In this document: one piece after another, positions 1 through 12,600 of the stretch | Position numbering within the stretch: the first letter of the stretch is position 1 | How the letters are laid out: every line of letters starts with the position of its first letter | DNA from: Schistosoma haematobium | Lineage: Eukaryota > Platyhelminthes > Trematoda > Strigeidida > Schistosomatidae | Reading direction: 5' to 3' | DNA length: 64,000 nt | Assembly (NCBI RefSeq): GCF_000699445.3 | Contig: NC_067195.1 | Coordinates: 87,972,069-88,036,068, forward strand | Made by a program: the position numbers and the translations under genes | Notes under the pieces: generated by a model | Told to the model about the DNA's origin: nothing | Databases searched by the model: none | The model's input: the letters and a program-made list of their open reading frames with translations, nothing else

Positions 1-844
1 TTATTCACCGTACGTTGATATGCTACTGATAAGTTTCAATGATAAAATATGCATGAGATGAGATGCGCCAAAGTACAAAGATCTGTAACAGTGAATAAAT
101 CCCCGACATGTTCATATGAACGTGTATATATATATATTTTTTCAAAAAAAGAGATTTTAAAAAATTCATTAAGTGAAAATTGCATGTGAACAAAACGTAT
201 AAACGCCAGTTTATCTACCTTTATTCGTCTATTTTACATCCTTATACATGTACACGTCAATTTGGTTATTAAGGAAGTATTAACGGAGAATACTCTAAGT
301 GTTACTGCACTTTTATTGACATAAATTGCTTTGCCCTACAGTTTCTAGGAAGAATATAATAAAAATCATACTTCCCCAATACTAGGGATGCTCTCTTACT
401 ACCCATTTATAGACCTCTTGCTGCAAGCCGTTTAATGGTTCTGACAACCAAAACTGAATTTGGACACATGAAACCCCATCACCTAGAAAATGGTTGAAAC
501 TCTATTTTCCGACACGTTCGAAAAAATTAGATCTTTTGAGGATCACCTCAAACATATGGTGTCCGGTCTATTCAGAACTGAAATTACGAAGCTCCATTAA
601 AACATTTGGCCACTGCTTGGGACTTCGAACTGGGAAGTGATTTTTGTACTTGTCGCAGTTATCCTTGCTTTGTGTACTTGTTGCACCAAAAAGCATTCTT
701 GGTCTACTTTAACTAAAAGTACTTTGGTTAATGTTTGAAATTTTTGCCTAACTTTGTTCTCTGGTGCCTTTTTTTACTTATTGTCTGACACTCGTGTTCA
801 TGTTGTGATCATATTGTGTTTTAAACCTTTTTAATCAAATTACA
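1..844. other. AT-rich sequence without recognisable gene
   Basis: No exon with coding similarity is visible. From about 370 the sequence may be the 5' untranslated part of the CR1-like element that follows, because it runs into its first ORF without a break. A missing 5' exon of the ligase gene could lie here or further left. Confidence 0.4.
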
Positions 845-1403
845 ATGGTTAGTAAGATTTATAAATGTGGAAAACCAAACTGTTTGTTCCCCGTTGAGGA
901 AGGAATGCAGTGTGATGAATGTAAAAAGTCGTTCCATAAGATATGTACACGTCCAAGTCCTACGGCATACAAAATATGCTCGAAGCCTAACTCGCATTGG
1001 CTTTGTATGTTTTGCTGTACAAATAAGAAGTTACTAATTCAGGAGGCTATGAGCCTATTGGCTTTGGCCTGTAAGAAAACCGATGGCGGTTGCGCTGATA
1101 GCACGAGCACTGACGGTGAAGAATGTCAGTGTAGTGTGTGCTGCTACCGGACCCGCTAAACACCCGACTGTGATTGACGGGAAAGTGAAATCTCCGTTAA
1201 CATTAACGAGGAATGAGGTGCCGCTTGATATTAAGATTGGTAATCATACACTTCTGGTGGAAAACGAAGACCCAGATAAAATTGTCACCATTCCAAATAA
1301 TCTCGGTGTGGCTGTCCTGAGTGATGGTAAATGGACTTCAGTACGGAGAAAAAGAAATGAGCAGAAAAAAGCTGTAGGCAAAATGCAGCTGGTTAGCAAG
1401 TGA
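845..1403 (+). pseudogene. CR1-like ORF1 with PHD-type zinc finger, frameshifted
   Basis: The first frame (845-1159) has cysteines spaced CGKPNC, CDECKKSFHKIC and WLCMFCC, with a His, as in the PHD-like fingers of CR1 ORF1 proteins, which bind template RNA. The reading shifts to a second frame (1083-1403) and then stops, so no full ORF1 product is possible. It is a relic, not a host PHD gene. Confidence 0.65.
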
Positions 1404-1797
1404 TTGTGAGAGACGGTATCAGAAACAAAATCTCCACTGCGTGTCAAGACAGATCTCTCTGAGAGATCAGTCATTTTTCATAAGTTAAGAGAATCTTCCG
1501 ATAAGGAACCAAAGGCTGGATTTGCACACGATCTCAGTCATGTTAAGTCCTTAGTAAGCAAACTACTCCCAGATGCAATTACAGGAGTTAGTAATTGTAA
1601 GCTTTATTAAGTAGGACAAAAGGTGGGTTTTGAAAGTCACCAGAAAAACTGCCTTTTGAAGGTTACATTTCCTACGGTTGGAGGAAATAACCTGATTCTA
1701 GGTAACTCATGTAAACTGATTAGATCCGGAATATATATCCGTGAGGATCTCAGCCTAGCTGATCGTATTAAGAGACATGCTGCAAAAGTGTAAATAA

Positions 1798-2994
1798 ATG
1801 AGCGTCGCCAAAACGGTGAATTGTAAAAGTTCGGAGCAAAACGATCCCCAAGCCACTCTGGGTGGCAAGGGAAAGTTCTCCACAGACTTAAAGGTATGCT
1901 ACACAAATGCTCGCAGCCTTCTAAATAAAATGGTGGAGCTCAAGTCAGTGGTCGATAAAGAAAAACTGGAAACCAATAACTTGCTAATCATAGAACAACA
2001 TGGTTTTAGAAAAGGTCTGTCTTGCGCAACAAACCTCTTTAGGGCAAGGAAGTTTTGGTTAAAGGCGCTAGACAACAGAAACTTAGTGTATGTTGTCTAC
2101 ATAGACTTCAGTAAGGCTTTTATCTAGGTGCCAACAAGTAGACTGCTATTTGAGTTAGAAAATCTTGGTATTGCCGGACCTCTTTTAAAATGACATAAGG
2201 ATTCATTAGTAGGTCGTAGACGGAAAGTAAGAATAAACTCCAAGCACTCCATGTGTTCTTCAGGTAGACTTAAATAATATGATAAACTGGTCTAAAGAGT
2301 GGCTGATGCCTGTCAACGCGGGAAGGTGTGTCTATATGCACTCTGGGGATTCAAAGATTAATAAGTACAACACAGGAGAAGTGCCATTACCCGAAGACCG
2401 GTCTCATAAGGATCTAGGGGTGACAGTGAGTAATGATCTTAAGACGACGGCCCATTGCCGGGAGGTCGCAGCTAAGGGTTTAGGACCCTCTGGGCTTTAA
2501 AAAGGACATTCACTCAGTTAGATACCACCATATTCACCACAGTATACATATCCTTGGTGAGAAACAAGCTTGAGAACTGCGTCCAGGCTGCAAGCTCCTG
2601 GTTAAAAGGTGACTCGGATATCCTAGAGGGAAGCTACCTGTGCAATCCCAGGACTCCGAGGGTTACCATACAAAGAGCGGTTTGAAAAGCTGGACCTCTT
2701 TACTCTGTCCTATCGCAGATTAAGGGGGATCTAATTTTGATGTACAGAATACTGAGAAATGATTTCCGACCTAGCTTACTCTCTCTTTTTCTTCCCGCTA
2801 GATCGGGACATCTCAGAGGACATAGCAGGCCATTAGAAAAGCCAGGAACGAACAAAATACCTGTGGCATACAGGTTTTTACACCTCTTCATCAATACTTG
2901 GAACCTGCTGCCCGAAGCAGTGGTGTCCGCGCCTTCAATTGACTCTTTCAAGAGAAGACTGGACACTCACAGAAGGAAACTAGAAAAGGAATAA
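1798..2994 (+). pseudogene. CR1-like endonuclease/reverse transcriptase remains
   Basis: Three disconnected frames, 1798-2127, 2279-2500 and 2737-2994, carry endonuclease start, RT palm and C-terminal segments in the right order. Stops and a large internal deletion separate them; the RT catalytic YxDD motif is not seen. It is non-functional. Confidence 0.75.
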
Positions 2995-3269
2995 CATAGG
3001 CTATATGCCTTCTTTCCTTTTCCTCTTTTATTTTTAGCATATCTAGGTTCCTGCCTGGAGGTTTAGGTGATCCCCTGCTACTAGACACGGAAGCCTGTTA
3101 AGCGGAAGCTTTTTCTATTCCGTTCACAACCATTTGGACCATTTTACTACACAAATGTGCACCTGAATTGAGTCTTTAGGTAGCGCAAATTATAAGGATA
3201 GTGGTTACGGCGGATTCTAAATGGTTAGCAGAATTCCAAATAATTGTGTCTTAATCATGATATTTTCAG

Positions 3270-3628
3270 CAATTTACAGAAACTCTACTGTCTTCAGATG
3301 ATGCAAGTTTTGAGCGTCTGTTGTTCGATGAAGTTAGAACACAGGCTCTTGAAGTATGTACTCCTCAAGTTTTCAAACCTTCGGAAAATATATCAACCGA
3401 ACCATTTGGTGAGAGTGACTTCGAGTCAAGCAAATCAGAATACGCTGCCTTAGAACGGACATTGTTTCGTAGTTTTGAATTATTCATTGCTGGGAGGGAA
3501 TTCATCAAAACTCAGGATGCGGGTGAATGTGCCGATCAACTTGAAGCTTACTTGCAATCTGTAGCTCCGAGTGAACAGGGTATATGTGGTCGAATATTTC
3601 AAGCCAATGAACCAACCTATTGTTGCAG
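3270..3628 (+). CDS. UBR1: UBR1-like exon 1 of those seen
   Basis: Opens after a TTTTCAG acceptor and ends before GTAGTA in phase 2. It encodes an acidic N-terminal region and, at its end, the first UBR-box cysteines in [15 protein letters not shown] (residues 106-120). No convincing initiator Met is in frame near the acceptor, so at least one further 5' coding exon is expected, interrupted or displaced by the retroelement relic just upstream. The last codon (AG|G, Arg) is completed by the exon at 6974. Confidence 0.9.
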
Positions 3629-6600
3629 GTAGTAAAGCAGAGCTTTTTACAACCTTGTCTGTGTGAACTGGTAGGGTGTGTAATGCAACTCTGAAGTCCC
3701 GGACGATGGTAATAAGTTCTCATTGGCATATATACCGTAGTTAGTTAGTATACTAGTCAGGATTTAACATTGATGAGCAATCGCAACAATCGTGGCTAAG
3801 ACTTGGGATTGTTTCTACATAAAGATGTCTTGATACTATTCTGTTTCTTATGGCTGACATTATTGTTCGCTTCTCGTCGTTTAGTCTTCTGTAGTAAGAA
3901 TAAAAATGTCGATTGCATACATACTGTCTTACAACTCGCACTGGTGTAGGGTCCTATCTTACCTGAAAAGCAGCAAGCTAAGGTAATAGCAAGATAGTCC
4001 CTAACTAACACAACTGATCTCATACAGTATTCTAACAATCGTAGTAGTTAGACTAAGTGACAAGCACATGTACCATATTGTTGACAGGTTTTAAAATCCA
4101 TGCCAATGATAGCTTCTTTCTAGCCTCTGGATTCCCGGTTGATTCATGTACATACCAAAAATATCGCCAGTGGTTTGGCAGTCATTTAGTAGCGCTAATG
4201 TAGTCCCAGGACGAAGTTCACATGAATCAATTTCAAATATTGGGGTAATCGTAAGGTAAAAATTCCAGAGTACTAGGTCTGTTTTGAACCCATCTTTACA
4301 ATTGTCAGCTAACCTTTCATTGTTATCTGTTGAAAATGTTGCACGTCAGGTATCGAATATTTAGTGATGCTTTTTGAATATAAAGCAGTGGGATATTTTG
4401 GTCACATAGTTATAATTAACGTCGAGCCTAACAGAAATGTAGAGTAACCCAAGTTTCCATACTTTACCAGCACAAAAAAAATAAAATTAACACAATAAAT
4501 AGCAAAGGAGTGGAAATAATCGTATTACTAATGATAGTATGATTGATGAGACATTGAGAATAAGGTTTTGGATGAGGGAATACTGAAATTCGAAATTTAA
4601 AGTGAATAAATCTGTACCACCGTGACCATTTCTAACGTATATAACCCAAATTCCGTGGTTACCACACGGATTCCAGTCTTGTAGTTTAGACCTAGCGACG
4701 TGGCTCAGATAAATAAGCACTTGCCTCTTGTACTGGTACCTTTTGTTGGTTCATGAGCTTCTAGTTTTCTTCTAATCTATTCCTACTCCAGACAGCATTG
4801 CACGCAGAGTTTGGTAGCGGTTCACGCTATTATTCAATTCTGAGGTTATTGTATGAAAGTCTGGTAGGGCGATTTTGCTGGTCTGTGACCAGCTTGCTAC
4901 TTACTTACTTACGCCTGTTACTCCCAATGGAGCATAAGCCGCCGGCCAGCATTCTCCGACCCACTCTGTCCTGGGTCTTCTTTTCTAATTCCATCCAATT
5001 CTTGTTCATTTTTCTCATGTCTATCTCCATTTCCCGGCGTAATGTGTTCTTTGGTCTTCCTCTTTTCCTTTGGCCTTGAGGATTCCATGTGAGGGCTTGT
5101 CTTGTGACGCAGTTGGGTGCTTTCCTTAATGTGTGTCCTATCCACTTCCAACGCTTCTTCCTCCGCTGGGATGTGGTTTGTTCTTTCCCACAGTTGGTTG
5201 TTGCTAATAGTGTCCGGCCAACGGATCCGAAGTATTTTGCATAGACAACTGTTAATAAACACCTGTATCTTCTGGATGATGGCTTTCCCAGTTCTCCAGG
5301 TTTCCGCCCCATACAACGGTAGAACTGTCTTGACATTTGTATTGAAAATTCTGACCTTGGTGTTGGTTGACAGTTGTTTTGAGTTCCAGATGTTCTTCAG
5401 TTGTAAATATACTGCTTTTGCTTTTCCGATCCGCGCCTTCACATCCGCATCAGATTTGCCGTGTTTATCAATGATGCTGCTCAAATATGTAAAGGTTTTT
5501 ACGTCTTGCAAATCTTCCCCGTCAAGTGTGATTGGATTGGTGCACGCTGTGTTGCATCGGAGGATCTTGCTTTTCCCTTTGTGTATATTGAAACCTACTG
5601 CTGCTACACTGTTCGTCTTCTGCATCTGTTGTTGCGTTTGCGATAAAAGAGCTTGCTACTTAATATAGTGTAATATCGACGTTTTACGCGAATTTATATC
5701 CTCGAAATTTGATACTGAACTTAATTAAACTAGTAAATGTTAGCAAATTCCGAAGAATTTTAATACTTCAATGGAGTTCATGTACTTGATTTTGAAGAAC
5801 GTACTATGGTTATTGATATCGTTTATTGTCTCTGATCATAGTTTACGCCTCTAGCCTGTTAGAGTAAAAGATATTCGTAAGCTACTAGTATTTGACCAAA
5901 GATGTCTTAGAAATATTGTTCGCATTTGCTGGGATCACCGGATAAGTAATAGTGAGATTAGACGCAGAGTATCAGGGAATGATGGTAGATCAGTTGGTGA
6001 GGTTGTGAATCTTCATCAACTGAGATGGTTGGTCCACGTATTGAAAATTTCAAATAGACAGTTGGCAAGGAATAACTTAATATACATATACCTATGTTGG
6101 GTCATACATGTCGTATCAAGGATATAGAAGTTATCTAATAATTTATAAGTCGATTTTCTGACTAAGCTATATGGGGTTGCTGGGCTCTGATTTCAAAGCT
6201 TTTGGAAAATTTAACATGCTAGTAATGGACATATATTTTGAGAAACTGTGCTTGGTAACATACACCTTAGAGGCCTGTTATTTGATTCCTAACCACTGCT
6301 GTTCCAAATTCTTTTTATGTGATTTGTGTTGACATTTTAACTGCTACTAGTTAAAGCAATTTTTTTTCTGTACACTGTGCTGTGATCTGTCGATAGGTTA
6401 ATTTACCCATGTTGTTGCGTAAGTGGCTTAACCAAATCTTTCCATCAGACCAAAATGTTTGTGTTTTTATTTGGCTGTGTCATTAAATGCCATCAAATAA
6501 TTAAACAGTACTGCCTTGCGATGATGAATTTCTATAGAGTTTGTGAGACTCGTTCACTCGAACCCATGGTTTAGTTCTCATAGCTTGACTTGGTCTTCGC

Positions 6601-9600
6601 CTGTAAAGTCCTTTAGCAGTTGGATGAAGTTCACAGCTATTCCAACTATTAGTAACGTCATTTTGGACAGTTACTGTTTCCTAGTGAATTTTGTGTATTT
6701 TATGGGCTTAGAGTACCGATATTATGGTAGGATTTGATTGCTAAGAATATCAAGCAATGTTTAGGTTCCACTCATTAACTACTTTTTTGATTTTTAGTCT
6801 TTTTCTCAACTATGACTCATAGTCTTTTGCTTCTTCATGATAATTTCAAGTTTTATCCATTGTTCCATTCAAACGACATTTTTGTTACCCATCGTATTTT
6901 TGTGTGTTGCGGCACTCACTTTTATGCAACAATAATTTTGTCTAGAAACTGTTCATTTTTGTTCAAATTCTAGGGATTGTGCAATTGACTCAACCTGTGT
7001 GTTATGCAGGAGCTGTTTCTTCAACAGTGCTCACATTAAACACAATTATAAAGTAGGTTATTGGTAGTATCTCTTTTTGGTATTTTTGAATATTCCAAGC
7101 GTTTCATTATTATGATGTTTGTATAACAGAGGTGAATATAAATGATCTATATATTAAACCATGAACTACACTGTTTGCATAAAGATTAATGGTATCACTC
7201 GAGTGCTCTAACTGAAGTAGCTGGCTCGTGATATTCAAACTCTACTTGTTCGACTAGTTGGTGTTAAATTTTTATAAAGGATACTGTATCCAGTGGTTTT
7301 CGTACACTTAAAGGGAGTGTAAGCGAGATTGTTCTGGTTGAAAACCATGACAACAGTAGTCAGCTGCAATTAAAGTTTAATCAGACAAGCTACAAATTTT
7401 AGTTTTTTATAACTTGTAGGATACATTATCGCATAAGATATTTAATACTTTAAATGACTATATTTATACGATTGTTAAAGTACCCTTATGTTTGGGTTTT
7501 GTTGGTCCATTCGACAACAGGAGGATTTAAAAGTATTTTTCATTTTTACCATTATGAAGTCGTTGGATCAGCGATATCGTCGCCGATTACATTTACGTAT
7601 AATATCAAGACACTTTGATGTTTGATCTGAAATTACCCTTTTGTAATTGAGGCATTGGTTTGAAAAGAACGTAGCAAAAATATCGAATATCATGTCACAA
7701 ATCTTCATAGCAAGTTATTTTCCCAATACAGTGAAAATTCTCATTTAGACATTTGGAAGAAATTTTTAGTTGAGATGAGCTTACGTTCTAATGAAGTTCC
7801 TCTTATTGGTTGGTTCTAATCTTACATAGTAGAAGTCGTCTTCCTGTTATACATATTTAAAACTATATTGGAGCTCAGACAGCGGCACTGGGTAATGCAA
7901 TTTCCAAATTTTGAACCAGCATAAATGTCCTCAATGTCGTAGACATATTTTTGCTCATGGATCTCATCAATTATAAAAGCTTTTTGATTTTCGGACATTG
8001 AATAAAATACACAGTTTGTTGATTACAAACTTGTGTCCGAAAGTCTCTGACATTTAATATTTTAAGTGACAGTATGTACTAATGTCCTTTTAGAGATTAA
8101 GCTTATCAATTCCATTTAATCTTCCTGATCGTTTTTTGTTATGCGTATGAAGCCAAATATTAAATGTTAATCTTTCAAACAGTTGTTTGGTTTATTACGG
8201 ATTCTACCGTGATATTAAACTTGCATTTATACCTTAATTTCACAATTATCACAGTCAGATGCAAAAAAGGATGTACGTTTAACTGAGTCATAGATGATGG
8301 GAAAATATACTTTTTGGCTAATAATTACATTCAGCTAGATTATGCTATCAACAATGATTAGCTAGTTGAATAGCTTAAAATGAACTAATATCTGGTGTTC
8401 AATGTATTCTTCTATTCTACGTACAGATTCGTTTTAGATGATATTTAAAATGTGTGTGGTATTTTTTCACTAAAAAGCTAATAATAATGACGATTATAAT
8501 AGCTTTATTCAATACTAGAAAATTTATTACAGCAAAGAATCTTCATAACCAATAGTCCAACATTACAACAAATATCTCTTCATTATGCAGGCAAATTGCA
8601 ATTGTCTAAAGCATATTTTACAAATGTTCTCAGCAGTTAGTGTCGGGCATTCATATTCAGTTATTAAAGTTTTCTGTTGATTTTGATGCTACAGCTAATT
8701 TTTCCATTCATCATATGTAAGGTTTGTAAACTCCAATATACTTGCCTCTCATTTTTTCCGATGATAGATTAGAAGTAAAATACTCCAAGAATTGCGGTGT
8801 TCCTGTTTAAGTTTTATATTGTTTGGCATTTCAATAATTTAAAACCTTTCTATACTAACTCTTGAGTATGGATAGTTACCATTCGTGATCATTCAATTTA
8901 AGCATATATAATACAGGTAGTTTAATCTCAGTATTTGAACAATTAAAAAGTAGGTTCTCAAACACTTGAACGGGCTACCAAATTTTTTTTCACCTTGTTT
9001 ATCTTATGCCGTGAGTTTTTCCAGTTTGCCATATTAAATAGGCACAACGAGATAAAGTGGCAACAAAGATCGAAATAATATGGTGGCATTGATAAAAGAA
9101 GGACCATACCGTGGGGATGTATTTATGAAGGGATATTGGAATTCAAGGTATAGAGGGATATGAAAAGTGAATAGATCTGCACCGTTGGGTACTATTCTGA
9201 TTCACGTCACGAAAAGCACACAAAAGTCTGGTAAAACATGGCACCCAAAAATGAAGTGCTCCATAAAAATTATGGATGACATAGTGGTAAGAAAAAGATG
9301 TGTATTTGAAGAGTAAGAAGTAGACATAAATAAATAGAATGGTTGATAAAAATAATGTATTATAGGTGAGATAATGGACTAACAATGCGGCGAAGGCAAT
9401 ACAGAATTGTTTCAGTTAACGAAATTCCTCTCACAGTTCTGCACAATGCAAGACAATATTACGGCAGGGTCGCCAGTGGTTTCTGTTCTGAGAATGTTAT
9501 CGATGGCACAGTCCTATTTAACAAATCGAAGGCGACCCTATTATCAAGAAACACAACGATTATTGGCCTACCTTGAGCATGGTGGTGTTCTAAAATTTGG

Positions 9601-12600
9601 CGGAGGGTGAAGATAAAATCAATACATAATCGACCAGAACGAAAACCAGTCTGTTCCTTGCGTGTCAACTTTCTTCAGTTTTCGAACAATCTACGAAGTA
9701 TGATAAACCACTAATTTAGACGCAATCAGAAGTGAACTAATCACGCGATAGTTGTCGTATAGGTGATACAGGGGCACTTTTTTTGAGTGTTCCCAGAAAA
9801 TCCAGTCAATTGCCTAACCAGAAGTTCGCCATCATGCTTAAAAAAACCAGGAGTAAGACACCCAGTCTTGGTGACATGTACTGTTTCAAGGATTTGATAT
9901 CCTTGTGGACCTCCGCCTCATTTGGAGAATCTGTCGTCACGGTCCATCAACTGCAGGACAGAGTGTTTAATATTGGTACAAAAACAGGCCAGCTGAAATG
10001 CTACTCGGAGAACTGCCCATCATTCAGTGTCTTTGAATGTCACTTATTGGCACTCCACCAAATTCGCAGGTTGTTTCACTAACTCTAGGCTTCTTGCTGC
10101 CAGTGGCTTGGATGAAGTGAAATAGCTTCTGCCAGCTGATAAAAGCAGCAACAGCTTCTAACTCGAAAGCACGCTCCGAACACTAGGTTTCATGTCCCTT
10201 ACTCAGACTTTCGATTCAGCGGATTAGACTGGGTTGCCTCAAAGGGTTTTAAGAAGTCTGTAAAAACCCATTGCTTTAAAGTAGGAGGTTTCACAAAAGA
10301 CGCAACCTGTCATTTTTGTGGCGTCAAGTGAATGCATTCAATGTTCATTTACGCATCCCCGGGTCAAGTATAGTATCATAATCAATGCTTATCTTTGTTT
10401 AGTAATCTCATATTATGATCACGAGGTTAGTGGTGTTTTGTCTTTGCTATCTACTGCTAATATGTTATAATTCTGAGTAAAAATCGTTGGGTTACCGTGA
10501 CTGATATCGTAATCAGATTAGACTAAACCGAATATATAGCAATTTTCATTTTCTTAGCTACTTATTATATTACATTTTTAGATAAGCACATCCATTGGTG
10601 TTGGCTATTGTGATTGCGGAGATCCTGAAGCTTGGCGTTCAGATGCTTGGTGTAAACTTCACAAAAACACATCAAAATGTGAAGGAGCTGAAGAGAACAA
10701 CTTATCCAAACTTACTGATACTGAAAATACAGATGTAAAGTTACGAGCTGAACTTGAAAATCTCCGTCGACGAATTAATGGTCTTCCAAGTGATATTGTT
10801 ATGCGTACAGGGAAATTATTAAAACCTTTAATAAAGAGTGCGATTCTTTGTCTTACTGATTTAATTCAAGTAAGATTACGTAATATTTAATGATTACCAA
10901 ATACATAGTTACTTTTTATGACATCATTTTCAAGCGACACATTTTCTAAGACTTTTATTTCTTATCCTAAAGGAAAACAATGGTCTACATATTTGTTCTG
11001 GCTTACAGTTTTTGTCATTTTAGTGTCAGTTTACAATATGTAACTGAAAGTTATGATTTAACTTGTGACATCATTCACAGATAATCAGTCAGCCATAGTT
11101 AACATAGAGTCTGGTGTCAGTCAGTTCTAACATACCTCACATCATCACAGTGAAAGTAATATCAATATAAGAATAACGATTGAAACAGAACTATTGAGAT
11201 TAAAGAATTTAATTAGAAAGTTTTGAGGCAAATAAAGAATTTTATATAACTGTGCTACTGCAACCAGTGTTTGAGAAATACTACCCAGCCTCGACGATCG
11301 AAAAATTTGGCCATTAATCAGGTCTAACCAAGAGGTCTGTGCTCAAAGTTGTTTGTGCTTACACAAGATCGTTGATTGTTCGAATATGTTAGAATTATAA
11401 CAAGCTATCCATTTGATCTTTCATACAGTAATCAAGTGAGTCAGATTAATCTAAACAAGCAGCTTTTAATCAGTAAGATACGAGTTCACACATTCTATCT
11501 ACCGTGGTTTGGATTTGAGGTGAGTGATGCTTATTTGTCTTTCGCAGACAACACTTATAGTGTAAATTATGTTCTAATTGTTCACATATTCGCAATCCAT
11601 ATAAAATTGGTTTGATGTGACTTTGTTGTTTGTTATTTATAATTCACTTTTGCAACTGTTCATCGTATATTGTTTTTACAATAATTCACACCATATTTAT
11701 CTCAGTGAATTTTTCAATATCCCTTTTCAGGGCACACCTCGTCTATCAACTGAACCCTTGAGTAGTCGACTGCATCAGGAAAAATGTCCATTAAGTGAAA
11801 ACGGTGATGAAAAACAGATGACTGTTGATTTATGGTCGACAGATGACGGTGTGGTTGATTATAAGATGGATAATGAGAACTCATGGGATAATTGGCCACC
11901 TCCTTTATCGCATATCCCACTTGTCTCACCTAGTGAAGATGCTGCAAAGCTAGGGCAGGACGCCTGGCCAAGAACTGCTCCTAAACGTCGTTCTGCTGTG
12001 GATGTAGAGGCCAGATGTTTAGCTCAGTTAGAACGAGCTAGAAAGTATCATCCTAGATTATTTCCTCCACGACCTATGCGTACAGCTTCTGAGCGAACCG
12101 CAGCTTCTCGATCATTTTTAGTTTTACTTTACAACAATGAATATCACAATTACGAGCAGGTAATTTTTAAAGTATTTTTTCTTTCTAAACAAAAATACTT
12201 TATTCAGCAACGCTAAATTTTATTACACGGCCTAACACTCACTGTTGTTTTTTGCATCAAACAAATTCTAGGTTATCAAAACGTTAAGACGTGTGCTGGA
12301 TTGTACAACTCAGCAGGGTACACATTATGCGGTGCTTGTTAATTGTGATGGCCGTGCAGTTCTTCAAACAAACCTCACCGCTTCACAAGCATCTAATTTG
12401 GCATCAATTCTGATGGTAAGTAATCGTAATGGGGCTATTTTTAACTTCATTAATTTACTGATGACATTTGTTATACATAATATATATGTTTTATGCTGAT
12501 TGTTTGTATCTCTTCCCACTTGCGAATTAATTAATCTCGTTTTCTTTGTGAATCTTTCTATGGATTTACTAGATTCGTTCGTTCTGCTCTTCGACACTAA

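Larger units (their letters stand above)
845..3100 (+). mobile_element. CR1/SR1-like non-LTR retrotransposon, degenerate
   Basis: A broken element in the gene's orientation. It holds an ORF1 with a PHD-like zinc finger (845-1403 in two frames), an endonuclease start reading YTNARSLLNKMVELKSVV (near 1890-1950), an RT block reading EQHGFRKGLSCATNLF and VVYIDFSKAF (near 2000-2130), a fragment with HKDLGVTVSNDLK (2400-2450) and the CR1-type C-terminus ending SFKRRLDTH (to 2994). Most of the endonuclease and RT is deleted. The order and motifs are those of the CR1 clade, known in schistosomes as SR1 and Perere types. Its exact ends are unclear. Confidence 0.8.

Noticed and set aside
845..1159. Host PHD-finger protein gene
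   Set aside because: The frame is followed by CR1-type endonuclease and RT remains in order; it is retroelement ORF1.
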